A stretch of DNA of 64,000 nt from Acidimicrobiales bacterium (GTDB taxonomy: Bacteria > Actinomycetota > Acidimicrobiia > Acidimicrobiales > Poriferisodalaceae). Under the pieces are notes generated by a model. It was not told where the DNA came from, did no database searches, and saw only the letters and a program-made list of their open reading frames with translations. Positions within the stretch are counted from its first letter, which is position 1; every line of letters begins with the position of its first letter. Position numbers and translations under genes: made by a program. Shown here one piece after another: positions 51,187-61,688 of this stretch. The stretch spans positions 186,001 to 250,000 of the forward strand of contig JAWKIQ010000002.1 in the NCBI GenBank assembly GCA_041394185.1, read 5' to 3'.

Positions 51187-51807
51187 ATGACCCCCGGCGA
51201 CGGCTACCACCACGGAGACCTGCCCAGGGCGCTCAAGGATGCGACCGCCGAATTGGTTGCCGAGCGGGGCCCAGCCGGGTTCTCGCTGCGAGAGGTAGCC
51301 AGGCGCGCCGGCGTGTCGCACGCGGCGCCCAGCCACCACTTCGGCGACGCAACCGGGCTGCTGACCGCGGTTGCGGTCGAGGGTTTCCAGGCGCTGGCGG
51401 CCGCGTTGGCACAAGCGCGGACCGCCAACCCGGATCCGTTGGAGTGTCTGGCCGCCCAGGGCCGCGCCTATGTCGAGCTGTCGATCTCACACCCAGGGCA
51501 TTGCGCGGTGTTGTCCCGAAGCGACCTGGTCGACTCACACTCGCCCGAGTACGCCGAAGCCGGGGATCGTGCCTACGGCGAACTCGAGCAGACCGTTCGC
51601 GACATCGCCGATCTGCACAATCCCGAGCTCGACGTGTCGCTTGCGTCACGACTGTGCTGGTCGACCATGCAGGGACTGGTCGAGCTCTACGACACCATGC
51701 GGCTCAAGGCCCAGCTTCACGACGAGCCGGCCATCCCCGACATCGCCGAAGTGGCAGATCGGTTCTCGCGGCTGCTGGCCAAGGGATTCATCAACCGCAC
51801 CGGCTGA
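51187..51807 (+). CDS. TetR-family repressor
   Basis: 206 residues. The helix-turn-helix is GFSLREVARRAGVSHAAPSHHFGDATGLLTAV (about 32-63), with the phase typical of TetR. The C-terminal helical domain (about 70-206) would bind the inducer. The start is ATG 51187. It is divergent from the DHA2 exporter gene and should repress both by the palindrome in the gap. The inducing compound is not known. Confidence 0.88.
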   Translation: MTPGDGYHHGDLPRALKDATAELVAERGPAGFSLREVARRAGVSHAAPSHHFGDATGLLTAVAVEGFQALAAALAQARTANPDPLECLAAQGRAYVELSISHPGHCAVLSRSDLVDSHSPEYAEAGDRAYGELEQTVRDIADLHNPELDVSLASRLCWSTMQGLVELYDTMRLKAQLHDEPAIPDIAEVADRFSRLLAKGFINRTG

Positions 51808-51822
51808 GGCGAACGGGGCCGC

Positions 51823-52620
51823 CTAGATCGGTGTACGAAGCAACTCTGGAGCCACGACACAGTCGGTGCGCAGCCTCAGCTCTGCCGCGTCGCGAAGGCC
51901 CACAGGACCCACGATGCTGTCGATCATGTCCAGCGGAACGATCTCGTCGTCATCACCCCAGGGCTCGGGACCCCGAAGCGACGAGGTCGCGAAACGCCAG
52001 GTAGAGGGCGGAAGAACACGATCGGCGGCGATCACGGCCCACACCCTTGCGCCGGTTGCGCGAGCGGTCGCAGCCGCCGCCAGCGAACCAGACGACGCCA
52101 CCACGCCCTCTTCGCCGGCCATGGACGCCTCGATCAGCACGATGTCGGTCGAGCGCACAGCTCCGCCCAAGCCCACCATCGGGACGTCTTCGGCGTCGAC
52201 GTCGCGGTCTTCTAGCTGGCGCACCAAGCCGCTCGCCTCGCCAAACTGATCGACTACCAGCACACGCAGGTCGCCACGGCGCACCAGGCCAGACGGAATG
52301 GTGTCGGGCCAACCGATGATGGTGACGCCCGCCCCGTCGGGCAGTGCAGCTGCCAGCTCGCGGGCGGTGTGGTCACGGTCGAGTTCGTCGACGACCGCCC
52401 AGGCCTCGCGCATCGGATCGGCCGATGTGACCACCCGAGACGCCAGCACCCACAGTGCGCCGGCCATCGGGTGGCGCGACACCAACCGGCGACACGAGGT
52501 GACCAGACCTGCGGGATCAAAGCCGAGAGCACCCAACGCTCCTGCGGCCTCGCGCACCACCATGGCCTGGTCGACACCGCCGGCGCGGGCCACATAGCGC
52601 AGTCGTTCGATCGGGTGCAC
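51823..52620 (-). CDS. Conserved actinobacterial protein, possibly eIF-2B/MtnA-like
   Basis: 265 residues from a GTG start. Sequence style is Rossmann-like: DGAGVTIIGWPDTIPSGL, DLRVLVVDQFGEASGLV, STDIVLIEASMAGEEGVVASSGSLAAAATARATGARVWAVI. The latter resembles the phosphate-binding loop and helix of the eIF-2B-alpha/methylthioribose-1-phosphate isomerase fold, but overall similarity is low and the family is not certain. No signal or membrane segment. It stands convergent to tetR with 16 bases between. Confidence 0.5.
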   Translation of the reverse strand: MHPIERLRYVARAGGVDQAMVVREAAGALGALGFDPAGLVTSCRRLVSRHPMAGALWVLASRVVTSADPMREAWAVVDELDRDHTARELAAALPDGAGVTIIGWPDTIPSGLVRRGDLRVLVVDQFGEASGLVRQLEDRDVDAEDVPMVGLGGAVRSTDIVLIEASMAGEEGVVASSGSLAAAATARATGARVWAVIAADRVLPPSTWRFATSSLRGPEPWGDDDEIVPLDMIDSIVGPVGLRDAAELRLRTDCVVAPELLRTPI

Positions 52621-52688
52621 CCGACAGACGCTAGCGTCGCCACCAGGCCGTGGGGCACAGACGACCGGAACTGTTATGGTTTCGAGCC

Positions 52689-53180
52689 GTGGCTACGAAC
52701 CCTTCACCCGACATCGAGCTGGAAGACCTGTCCGGTCACAGCGCCGCGCTGGGCACTCGTCTCACGATGTTCAACCTGCTGGGCGCGATCATCGATCCCT
52801 ATACCCACCAATCGGGCTGGATCATTCCCACCGCCGACCGCCTGTTCGGCCACTACAGCGAGGCCGACATTCGGTGCGCGTTCGTGGTCGCGGCCGACGC
52901 CGACGGCGCGCGGTCTTACCTGGGGCCCTACGCCGACCGGTGGCAGGTTCTGCTCGACCCCGATCGCGAGCTGATCAAGTCTCTCGAGCTCGAGTTCTTG
53001 CCTGCCCTGGTTCATCTCCGCCAAGACGCCAGCCTCTCGGGTGCCGCCGAGGGCTGGAACCCCGACTCGTGGCGGTTGGTACTCGATGGGGTCGAACGGT
53101 CGATGTCTTGGCGGGCCAAGCCGCAGCTACCCACCGCAGACGACCCGGGCCCGTTCGCAGGAACTCCGGCACTGGCCTGA
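52689..53180 (+). CDS. Thioredoxin-fold-like protein without active cysteines
   Basis: About 163 residues if started at GTG 52689 (VATNPSPDIELEDLSG); a longer frame from 52650 is possible. The strand-helix order TMFNLLGAI...CAFVVAADADGARSYLGPYADRWQVLLDP and WNPDSWRLVLDGV resembles a thioredoxin/peroxiredoxin-fold chain, but there is no CxxC, and the single Cys is inside the strand. The function is unknown. It lies just upstream of the DUF2238-like membrane protein gene and is divergent from the previous gene. Confidence 0.5.
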   Translation: MATNPSPDIELEDLSGHSAALGTRLTMFNLLGAIIDPYTHQSGWIIPTADRLFGHYSEADIRCAFVVAADADGARSYLGPYADRWQVLLDPDRELIKSLELEFLPALVHLRQDASLSGAAEGWNPDSWRLVLDGVERSMSWRAKPQLPTADDPGPFAGTPALA

Positions 53181-53182
53181 CC

Positions 53183-53794
53183 GTGCAAGCCGGCTTGGGG
53201 CCAATAGCCGAGCCCCGCTGGTCCCGAAACGTTCATCTGGCCGCCATCGGCCTGCTGTTGGCCGAACTGGCTCTCGGCGTGGTGTTTCGCAACTCCGACC
53301 ACCTGCACGACAAGGGCATGGTCATGCGGGCATTCTTCTACCCGCTGTGCATCGCAGCCGTGCCCCTCGGTTGGGCCATAAGGCGACGCCCCAGCCCATT
53401 TCCCCATCTGGCCGCGTCGCTGCTGGTGCTTCCGTTTGCCCTCGACATCGGAGGAAACCTGGTTGGTCTGTTCGACGTCGACCACTTCGACGACGTCCTG
53501 CACGCCCTCAACTGGTTCCTGCTGGTTCTGGGCACGTCGACCCTGCTGCTGCGCACACGAGAGCCTCGGCTCGCGGTGTTCGTCATCGGTGTGGGCACCA
53601 GCGCCACGGCAATAGTGCTGTGGGAGTTCGTCGAGTATCTGGTTCTCAAGTCGGGCACCACGGGCCTCGACCTGACCTATGAAGACACCATCACGGATCT
53701 GATGGAGTCGTGGCTCGGCGGCGTGGCCGGCGCCGCCGTCGCTTCGTACACGTCTTGGGCACGGCTGGTAAGGCCGGCCTCGCTCGAGCGCTAG
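53183..53794 (+). CDS. DUF2238 (YjdF-like) membrane protein
   Basis: 203 residues from GTG 53183, three bases after the previous stop. Five or six hydrophobic segments. The pattern DHFDDVLHALNWFLLVLGTS and WEFVEYLVLKSGTTGLDLTYEDTITDLMES is that of the DUF2238/YjdF family of unknown function, with conserved His, Asp and Glu in the membrane. It probably shares a transcript with the upstream thioredoxin-fold-like gene, while the fumarase gene downstream has its own ribosome site. Confidence 0.7.
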   Translation: MQAGLGPIAEPRWSRNVHLAAIGLLLAELALGVVFRNSDHLHDKGMVMRAFFYPLCIAAVPLGWAIRRRPSPFPHLAASLLVLPFALDIGGNLVGLFDVDHFDDVLHALNWFLLVLGTSTLLLRTREPRLAVFVIGVGTSATAIVLWEFVEYLVLKSGTTGLDLTYEDTITDLMESWLGGVAGAAVASYTSWARLVRPASLER

Positions 53795-53818
53795 TTTTCG
53801 ATCCCGGAGGTAGTTCAA

Positions 53819-55453
<1,635 letters not shown>

Positions 55454-55527
55454 GCACCGTGTCGACTCCGGTCGACATCAAATAGGCACAGTGTCGACTC
55501 CGGTCGACATCAAGTAGGCAGCCCGTC

Positions 55528-57699
55528 TCAGACGTCTATGCGTTCCAGCCACGGGATCACCGACAGGTCGTCGAGCGGGCTGCAGAACAGGCTGCCCTGG
55601 GCGTAGCGACAGCCCCGTATCAGCAGTTCGGGGACCTGGTCGATCTGTTCCACGCCCTCAGCAACTGCATCGATGCCCAGCGACGCCGTCACCGCCAAGA
55701 TGGCGTTGATCGCTTCGGCGCCGTCGTCGACTTCGGCCGAGAGCCGCACGACCAGACAGTGGTCGATCTTCAACAGGTCGGCGCCGTATCGGCCGAGGCG
55801 CTCTAGCGACGTGTGCGACGACCCGAAGTCGTCCAGCACCAGGCCCACCCCCAGGGCGCGCATACGGTCGAGCATTCGAATGACCCTGGACGGGTCGGCA
55901 CCCAGGTCGTTCTCGGAGACCTCGATCAACAACTGGCCGGGCTCGATGGAGTGTTCGGCGACCGCCTTTTCGATGCGGTGCGGAAGATCTTCACCCAGCA
56001 ACGAGGCCGCGGTGACGTTCACACCGACCCGAATCCGGCCGCTGAGGCCCGGCAGGGTCGAGTTCCAGTGGTCGATCTGGGCGGCGGCCCGGTCGATGAC
56101 CCATCCGTCGAGGTCGGCCTCCAAGCCGACCTCACCAAACCTCGACAGGATCTGTTCTGGGGTCAACACCCCACTGTCGGGATGGTCCCAGCGGATCAGC
56201 GCCTCGACAGAGTGCAGTCGCCCGTTTTCGAGTTCGAGAACAGGCTGGAACTCGAGACGCAGTTCGTTCTCGTCCATCGCTCGGGTTGCCTCGCGCCGGT
56301 TGCGGTCGCGTTTTGCGGCACCGAGATCGATCGAGTCGTCGTGCACCAGGTATCGCGCCTTGCCCGAACGTTTGGCGGCGTACATGGCGGCGTCGGCATT
56401 GCGCACCAGGTCAGCGGCCGATGTGGTGGAGCCACTGCCAACCGCAATTCCGACGCTGGCGCTTGACGACACCATCTCGCCCTGCACCTCAAATGGCAAC
56501 GACAGCGCCTTCATGAGGCGCTCGGCGACGATGGTCGCGTCCTCTGGTGCGGCCATCTCGGCGCACAGTACGACGAACTCGTCGCCTCCGAACCTGGCGA
56601 CCGTGTCGCTGGGCCTGACCGATGCCGACATACGCGAGGCCAGCTCGACCAAAAGGTCGTCGCCCGCATTGTGCCCCATCTGGTCGTTGACCGTCTTCAG
56701 GTTGTCGAGATCACAGAACAGCACCGCCACGGGTGCGCCCGAGCGCGACGAACGGGCCAACGCGTCGCCCAGGCGATCGACGAACTTGGCCCGGTTGGCC
56801 AGGCCGGTCAGGGGGTCGTGAAGGGCCTGGTGGGCCAGGCGGTCCTCGATCTGGCGGCGTCGACGGCGGTCGAGTTCGACCTGTTCGGCCATACGGTCGA
56901 TCGAGGCCGACAACCGACCGAGTTCGTCGCTGGAACTGACCCCCGAGCGCCGCGTCCAATCGCCGTCGCTCATCGCCTCGGTCAGCTCGGTGAGCGCCGA
57001 CAACCGCGCCGCCACCTTGCGCCCCAGCAGCATGGCGACGGCAACCGCGGCGGCCAGCGACACCGCTATGCCGATCACCACCGCCCACCACAGGGGCCGA
57101 AGTGGATCGAGCACTTCGGATCGGTCGCGCCACACGTTCACCGAACGGCCCAAATCGTCCACCGGCGCGCTGGCAGCGACAACATCGGCCATGGCCGGTG
57201 GGTTTTCTAGCAGTGCCGGATCGATCACGAAGTCGGTGGGCACCGAGGTCTCGACGAACACGTCGGTGCCCGCGATGCGGTCCTTGATGTGTATCCGCTC
57301 GCCCAACACGACGACCGAGTCTTCGCCGTCGCCAAGAGCGCTGGTGAGCCCCGCGTAGTCGGCCATCGCGACACCGTTGCCATCAACGATGACGAACCCG
57401 TCGAATCGGCCCCACCAGGTGTCGACCACCGCCAGCAAGCGTTCGAGATCGGCGCGGTCAGCGCCCGAGCGGACCGCGTCGGTGAGGTCGAACCACTCGG
57501 CTATGCCCGCCAGCTCGCCCTGTGCGATGGCCAAGCGCCTGGATGCGGCCACGGCCTCGATGCGAGCCTCGTTGCGGACCTGGTCTTGGGCTTGGTCCAG
57601 CAGCGTCGAACGCGCCGCCAGGTAGGCGATCAGGGTCAAACATGCCAACGGGACGACCACCGCCATCAGCATCAGCAGTATCTTGCGGCGCAGTGTCAT
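55528..57699 (-). CDS. Membrane CHASE-like/HAMP GGDEF-EAL protein
   Basis: 723 residues. A first membrane segment (about 10-30), an extracellular sensor domain (about 35-195, with EWFDLTDAV, CHASE4-like), a second segment (about 203-226), a HAMP linker, then GGDEF near 370 (RFGGDEFVVL, canonical) and EAL near 497 (SVEALIRW; catalytic set GVNVT, IEVSEN, VLDDFGSSHTS, LLKIDH and EGVE). Both domains look active. Start ATG at 57699. It is convergent to fumA, with the 32-base repeats between. This is the third c-di-GMP enzyme in the window and the only one with an evident extracellular sensor. Confidence 0.88.
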   Translation of the reverse strand: MTLRRKILLMLMAVVVPLACLTLIAYLAARSTLLDQAQDQVRNEARIEAVAASRRLAIAQGELAGIAEWFDLTDAVRSGADRADLERLLAVVDTWWGRFDGFVIVDGNGVAMADYAGLTSALGDGEDSVVVLGERIHIKDRIAGTDVFVETSVPTDFVIDPALLENPPAMADVVAASAPVDDLGRSVNVWRDRSEVLDPLRPLWWAVVIGIAVSLAAAVAVAMLLGRKVAARLSALTELTEAMSDGDWTRRSGVSSSDELGRLSASIDRMAEQVELDRRRRRQIEDRLAHQALHDPLTGLANRAKFVDRLGDALARSSRSGAPVAVLFCDLDNLKTVNDQMGHNAGDDLLVELASRMSASVRPSDTVARFGGDEFVVLCAEMAAPEDATIVAERLMKALSLPFEVQGEMVSSSASVGIAVGSGSTTSAADLVRNADAAMYAAKRSGKARYLVHDDSIDLGAAKRDRNRREATRAMDENELRLEFQPVLELENGRLHSVEALIRWDHPDSGVLTPEQILSRFGEVGLEADLDGWVIDRAAAQIDHWNSTLPGLSGRIRVGVNVTAASLLGEDLPHRIEKAVAEHSIEPGQLLIEVSENDLGADPSRVIRMLDRMRALGVGLVLDDFGSSHTSLERLGRYGADLLKIDHCLVVRLSAEVDDGAEAINAILAVTASLGIDAVAEGVEQIDQVPELLIRGCRYAQGSLFCSPLDDLSVIPWLERIDV

Positions 57700-57819
57700 G
57701 TCTGGATCAAAACGGCCTGGTCGCTTCGCTGGGTGCTGAAGTGCTTACTCTTGGTGGCCAGGGGTGAATCCTACCCACTCGAAGCGGGTCACGGGTGAAC
57801 GCTCGCCTAGGTTTCGACC

Positions 57820-58716
57820 ATGAAGATTCGTATCGGCTTCGGTCTGGGCACCCGAACACTCACCAACGATCGCGCCACGTTCGATCCGTTCCTGGACGCT
57901 CTCGAGGGCCTGGGCTTCGATTCGCTGTGGTTGTCCGAGCGGGTGTCGGGCGAGTGCCCAGACCCGGTTGTGGGAATGGCGTATGCGGCCGGGCGCACCC
58001 AGCGCATCAAGTTCGGGATGAGCGTGATGGTCCTGCCAGGGCGCAACCCGGCCCTGCTCGCCAAACAGATGGCCAGCCTCGACCGCCTCTCAGGCGGCCG
58101 CCTGTTGCCCGCATTTGGTCTGGGTGTTCGCGACCCCCACGAGCAGATGGCGTTCGGTGTGCAACGCAACGAGAGGGCGGCCTGGTTCGACGAGGTCCTC
58201 CCGCTGCTGCGCCGCATCTGGACCGAGGACGCCGTCGACCACGAAGGGCCCAGGTTTCACTACCAGGGTCTCAAGGTCGAGCCTAAGCCACAGCAAGAAA
58301 CGCTCGATGTTTGGCTGGGCGGGGCTGCTCCTGCCGAGCTGCGCCGTGTGGGCCGCCTCGGCGATGGCTGGCTGCCTTCGTTCTGCACCCCCGAAATCGC
58401 GGCCGCCGGATGGCAGGTCGTGAACGCAGAGGCCCGCGCCAACGATCGCCAGATCGATCCTGAGCATTTCGGCGTGCTGGTTCCGTACACCCACGGCGAG
58501 CTCAACGCGCCCACCATCGAACTGCTGAAGCGCCGGGCACCCGACTCTGACCCCCACGATGTGGTGCCCGTCGGGTGGGATGGGCTGCGGGCTCAGCTAG
58601 AACGGTTCATCGAGGTCGGTGCGTCGAAGTTCGTGCCGGTGCTGGTCGGCGAGCCACAGGACTGGACCACCGAGCTGAAGGGTGTCGCCGACGCCGTGCT
58701 CGACCTCACCACCTAG
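57820..58716 (+). CDS. LLM-class flavin/F420-dependent oxidoreductase
   Basis: 298 residues of the luciferase-like monooxygenase family. MKIRIGFGLG, GFDSLWLSERV, MSVMVLPGRNPALLAKQMASLDRLSGGRLLPAFGLGV (the last of these a family hallmark) and IWTEDAVDHEG are present. Actinobacterial members often use F420 instead of FMN. Substrate unknown. ATG at 57820 without a strong site. It is followed 23 bases downstream by the DUF4262 gene. Confidence 0.85.
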   Translation: MKIRIGFGLGTRTLTNDRATFDPFLDALEGLGFDSLWLSERVSGECPDPVVGMAYAAGRTQRIKFGMSVMVLPGRNPALLAKQMASLDRLSGGRLLPAFGLGVRDPHEQMAFGVQRNERAAWFDEVLPLLRRIWTEDAVDHEGPRFHYQGLKVEPKPQQETLDVWLGGAAPAELRRVGRLGDGWLPSFCTPEIAAAGWQVVNAEARANDRQIDPEHFGVLVPYTHGELNAPTIELLKRRAPDSDPHDVVPVGWDGLRAQLERFIEVGASKFVPVLVGEPQDWTTELKGVADAVLDLTT

Positions 58717-58739
58717 AAACCTGCGAAGGAGGGTCAACC

Positions 58740-59219
58740 ATGGGCGAGCTGCAGTACGACCCCATGACTCATCGCGAAAAGATCGACTGGATGCTCGAAT
58801 CGCAGGGGTTCGGCATAGAACCCGTCAGGGCTGTCGACGATCCCAGTGCGCCGTATCCGACGTATTCGTACACCTTCGGGCTCGAGGCTCTGGTCGGCTA
58901 TCCCGAGATCTGTGTGGTGGGCCTGGCACCGGCTGCTGCCAATGGGTTGCTGAACCTGGCCGTTTCGATGCTGCGCAGCGGCACCGTCCTGCCAATCGAC
59001 CAGCCCTTCGTCGGGCTGCTCGACAACGATCTGCGCTCGATGCTGGTCACCGTCGACCTGGCCCAGCACGCGCACCGATTCGCGACGCCACCGATCATCT
59101 ACGGCGAGCAGCCGTGGCGCATGGTTCAGCTGATCTGGCCTCACCGCAACGGTGCGTTCCCGTGGGAAGAGGGCTGGCCTCACGAGATGCGCCTGCTTCA
59201 GCCCTTGCTCGACCGCTGA
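58740..59219 (+). CDS. DUF4262 family protein
   Basis: 159 residues. TYSYTFGLEALVGYPEICVVGLAPAAANGLLN and later QLIWPHRNGAFPWEEGW fit DUF4262. An exceptionally good ribosome site (GAAGGAGGG) precedes ATG 58740. No membrane or signal segment. Role unknown. Confidence 0.75.
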   Translation: MGELQYDPMTHREKIDWMLESQGFGIEPVRAVDDPSAPYPTYSYTFGLEALVGYPEICVVGLAPAAANGLLNLAVSMLRSGTVLPIDQPFVGLLDNDLRSMLVTVDLAQHAHRFATPPIIYGEQPWRMVQLIWPHRNGAFPWEEGWPHEMRLLQPLLDR

Positions 59220-59262
59220 AGGCCGCGCCCGCCCACCCAATCCCCGCTGGCACAATTGGGCG

Positions 59263-59436
59263 ATGAGCGACGGCCACAATTCGACCGGCGGCGGGGCCTA
59301 CCTGGCGGCAGCGATGCTGGCCGTCGGCGACATCCTCGAGCCTGAGAAGACCAAGGTCGAGGTGGTTTCCGAGGCTTCGGGCGAGCCCTTTGACGACGAC
59401 CTCGAGCTCGAGTTCGGCGACCTGCCCGAAATCTGA
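59263..59436 (+). CDS. Small acidic protein
   Basis: 57 residues. A short Gly/Ala-rich helix (GGGAYLAAAMLAVGDILEP) and a very acidic end (EPFDDDLELEFGDLPEI). Short but in a gap with proper codon use and an ATG; it starts 43 bases after the DUF4262 stop and ends 11 bases before the YbaK stop on the other strand. No family recognised. Confidence 0.5.
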   Translation: MSDGHNSTGGGAYLAAAMLAVGDILEPEKTKVEVVSEASGEPFDDDLELEFGDLPEI

Positions 59437-59447
59437 CGCGGCTGGGC

Positions 59448-59918
59448 CTACCAGACGGCTATCGGGTACGACACAGCACCGAGAACCGCAAGCAGGTCCG
59501 TGGGCGCAACGGCGACATCGAGCCCACGCCGTCCCGCGCTGACATAGATCTGGTCCCACAGCTCGCACGTTTCGTCGATATAGGTTGCCAGGCGTCGCTT
59601 CTGCCCGAAGGGGCTGATGCCACCTGCCACATACCCACTAGAGCGTTCTGCTGCGGCCACGGGTGCCATGTCGGCCCGTTTCGCACCAGCGGCGCGCGCA
59701 AGGGCCTTGAGGTCGAGTGTGGTGGTCACCGGCACGATGCCGACGACCAGCCCAACGCCAGCGGCCTCGGCTATCAGGGTTTTGAAAACCGACTCGGGCT
59801 CGACGCCCAGGGCCGCAGCGGCCTCGAGGCCGTAAGACTCCGCGCTGGGGTCATGGTCGTACCCGCACACCCGATGATCGATGCCGGCGGCCACCAGCTC
59901 GTCTATCGCCGGCGTCAT
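59448..59918 (-). CDS. ybaK: YbaK/EbsC-type Cys-tRNA(Pro) deacylase
   Basis: 156 residues. LGVEPESVFKTLIA, IVPVTTTLDLKALARAAGAKRADMAPVAAAERSSGYVAGGISPFGQKRRLATYID is the family core; the GG.SPFG.KR.L loop is diagnostic of the YbaK deacylases that clear mischarged Cys-tRNA(Pro). ATG 59918 overlaps the rhomboid stop by one base (TGATG), so the two genes are coupled. The frame is open upstream but that part is inside the rhomboid gene. Confidence 0.9.
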   Translation of the reverse strand: MTPAIDELVAAGIDHRVCGYDHDPSAESYGLEAAAALGVEPESVFKTLIAEAAGVGLVVGIVPVTTTLDLKALARAAGAKRADMAPVAAAERSSGYVAGGISPFGQKRRLATYIDETCELWDQIYVSAGRRGLDVAVAPTDLLAVLGAVSYPIAVW

Positions 59919-60739
59919 CAGAGCCGGCCAACCGCCCAGCCGGCAGCCATCACCGCAGCCACGAAGAGGGCGGCCGACATCCCGATGGAATACACCGCAG
60001 CGAGCGTGTTCGACAGCCGCGGCGGTTGGGTCCGGGTTCCGGTGTCGAGCATCCAGCCCGACATGGCGCCGGCCGCCAACCCGCCCAGGTGGCCTCCGAC
60101 GGAGATTCCCGGTGCAATGAACGTGATCATGATGTTGATCACCAGCAGACCGCCGATGCCAGAACTCCAGATGTCGCCACCGCGGGTTCTCACGAACACG
60201 GCCAGGGCACCCATCAGCCCGAAGACGGCCCCCGAAGCACCGATGGTAAGCGTGAGGGCCGAAGACGCCAGCAGGGCACCGAGCGACCCGCCGATCAGTG
60301 AGATGAAGTAGAGGCCCACGAATCGCCCCAGGCCGAGGCTGCGCTCGAGGATGCTGCCCAGCTGGAACAACAACAGCATGTTGAACGCAATGTGCAGAGC
60401 GCTGCCGTGCAAGAAGGCCGAGGTGATGATGCGGTAGTTCTCGCCGAGCTGATCGATGGCCACCGCCTGGAGGCCCAGATCGAACCAACGACTCGACCGT
60501 GGGTAGGCCAACACCATCATGAGGGCGTTGATGCCGATCAGTGTGTAGGTCGCATACGGAGTGCCCAGGGCAACCGCCACCCTCACCTTCTCGCGCCGCG
60601 ACGGCTGCGCCGACCCCACACATTCGACGCAGTGGGCACCCACCGAAGCCTGCCTGAGGCACTCCGAGCAAGCAGGTCGTCCACAGCGGGTACAGCGCCG
60701 ACCTGTTTCTCGGTCGGGATGGCGATAGCACTTGTCCAC
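59918..60739 (-). CDS. Rhomboid-family intramembrane protease with N-terminal zinc finger
   Basis: 273 residues. The first 45 residues have a Cys/His cluster (C4, H7, C16, C19, C24, C27, H36, C37, C40), like a B-box-type zinc finger. Six or seven membrane segments follow. The catalytic dyad is Ser169 (GASGAVFG) and His217 (GGHLGG), with H116 and N120 in the family HxxxN position. Rhomboids cleave membrane proteins inside the bilayer. Start ATG 60739. Coupled to ybaK downstream. Confidence 0.9.
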   Translation of the reverse strand: MDKCYRHPDRETGRRCTRCGRPACSECLRQASVGAHCVECVGSAQPSRREKVRVAVALGTPYATYTLIGINALMMVLAYPRSSRWFDLGLQAVAIDQLGENYRIITSAFLHGSALHIAFNMLLLFQLGSILERSLGLGRFVGLYFISLIGGSLGALLASSALTLTIGASGAVFGLMGALAVFVRTRGGDIWSSGIGGLLVINIMITFIAPGISVGGHLGGLAAGAMSGWMLDTGTRTQPPRLSNTLAAVYSIGMSAALFVAAVMAAGWAVGRL

Positions 60740-60776
60740 GAGGGATCACCCTACCGTTCTGTTGCTGTTCAACTGG

Positions 60777-61661
60777 ATGGACGACGCTGCCGATGAGATA
60801 GGCATGCTGCGCAGAACGCTCGCGGGATCCCTGGTGTTCCTGGGTGTCGTCGCGCTCAATCTCGGCGCGGTCGGTTGGTGGTTCGATCGCGAAGTCGCCG
60901 ACGCCGACCGCATCTCCGAGCTGGCAACGGCGGTCAGCCGGTCGCCCGAGTTCCAGCAGGCGGTCGCGTCCGAACTGACCGACACCTTCGTCGAGGCTGC
61001 CGGCGAAGGCGGCGCAGGGCCCCTGGACAACACCGACGCAGCAGCCATAGCCGACGCGGCGGCCGCAGCCATGGAGGACTCTCAGGTGCTGGCGATCGTG
61101 CGCACTGCGTTCGTCGACCTCTACCAGGCCGCCACCGAGTTTCGTCTCGACGAGATCAGCCTCGACATAGCGCCGATCCGCGACGCGTTGGTGCGCGGTC
61201 TCACGCCGGTCGACCCCCAGCTCGCGGCACAGATCGAACGCACCCAGATCGCCGACGACGAGGTGACCGTCGCCACCGACGAGTTGCCAGACCTTCGCAG
61301 CCTGACCGATCGTCTACACCTGGCCTGGATGTTGCAGCTGGGATTCGGCGCTGCGGCCGTGGGCCTGGCCCTTGCCATACACCCCCGCCGGTTTGTGCTG
61401 GTGCGGCGGGTCGGGGTGTTGATGGCCCTGGGCGCAGGCCTGCAGATCGGCCTGACGATGGGTCTCAGCGCAATTCTCGAGCGGTTCGGGCCAGACGACC
61501 GACTGTTCGTCGGGGTCTCGATCGCTGCTGACCTGCTCATGGAGAGCCTGCGCATCCAGGCCTACGTCCAGCTGGCCTTGGCTGCCGTCGTCGCTGCGGG
61601 AGGCCATATCTTGCTCTGGACCCGCCGGCTGGTGCCCAGGATGGTTCCTCGCCTCGCCTGA
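60777..61661 (+). CDS. Membrane protein of unknown function
   Basis: 294 residues from ATG 60777; an in-frame TTG at 60732 would overlap the divergent rhomboid gene. One hydrophobic segment (about 12-32), a mostly helical, acidic outside region (about 35-180) with DDEVTVATDELPDL, then three or four more segments (about 186-280). No family that I recognise. The start is not fixed; ATG 60804 is another choice. Confidence 0.6.
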   Translation: MDDAADEIGMLRRTLAGSLVFLGVVALNLGAVGWWFDREVADADRISELATAVSRSPEFQQAVASELTDTFVEAAGEGGAGPLDNTDAAAIADAAAAAMEDSQVLAIVRTAFVDLYQAATEFRLDEISLDIAPIRDALVRGLTPVDPQLAAQIERTQIADDEVTVATDELPDLRSLTDRLHLAWMLQLGFGAAAVGLALAIHPRRFVLVRRVGVLMALGAGLQIGLTMGLSAILERFGPDDRLFVGVSIAADLLMESLRIQAYVQLALAAVVAAGGHILLWTRRLVPRMVPRLA

Positions 61662-61688
61662 AGCTGCGCCGAACGGCACAATGGCGTG

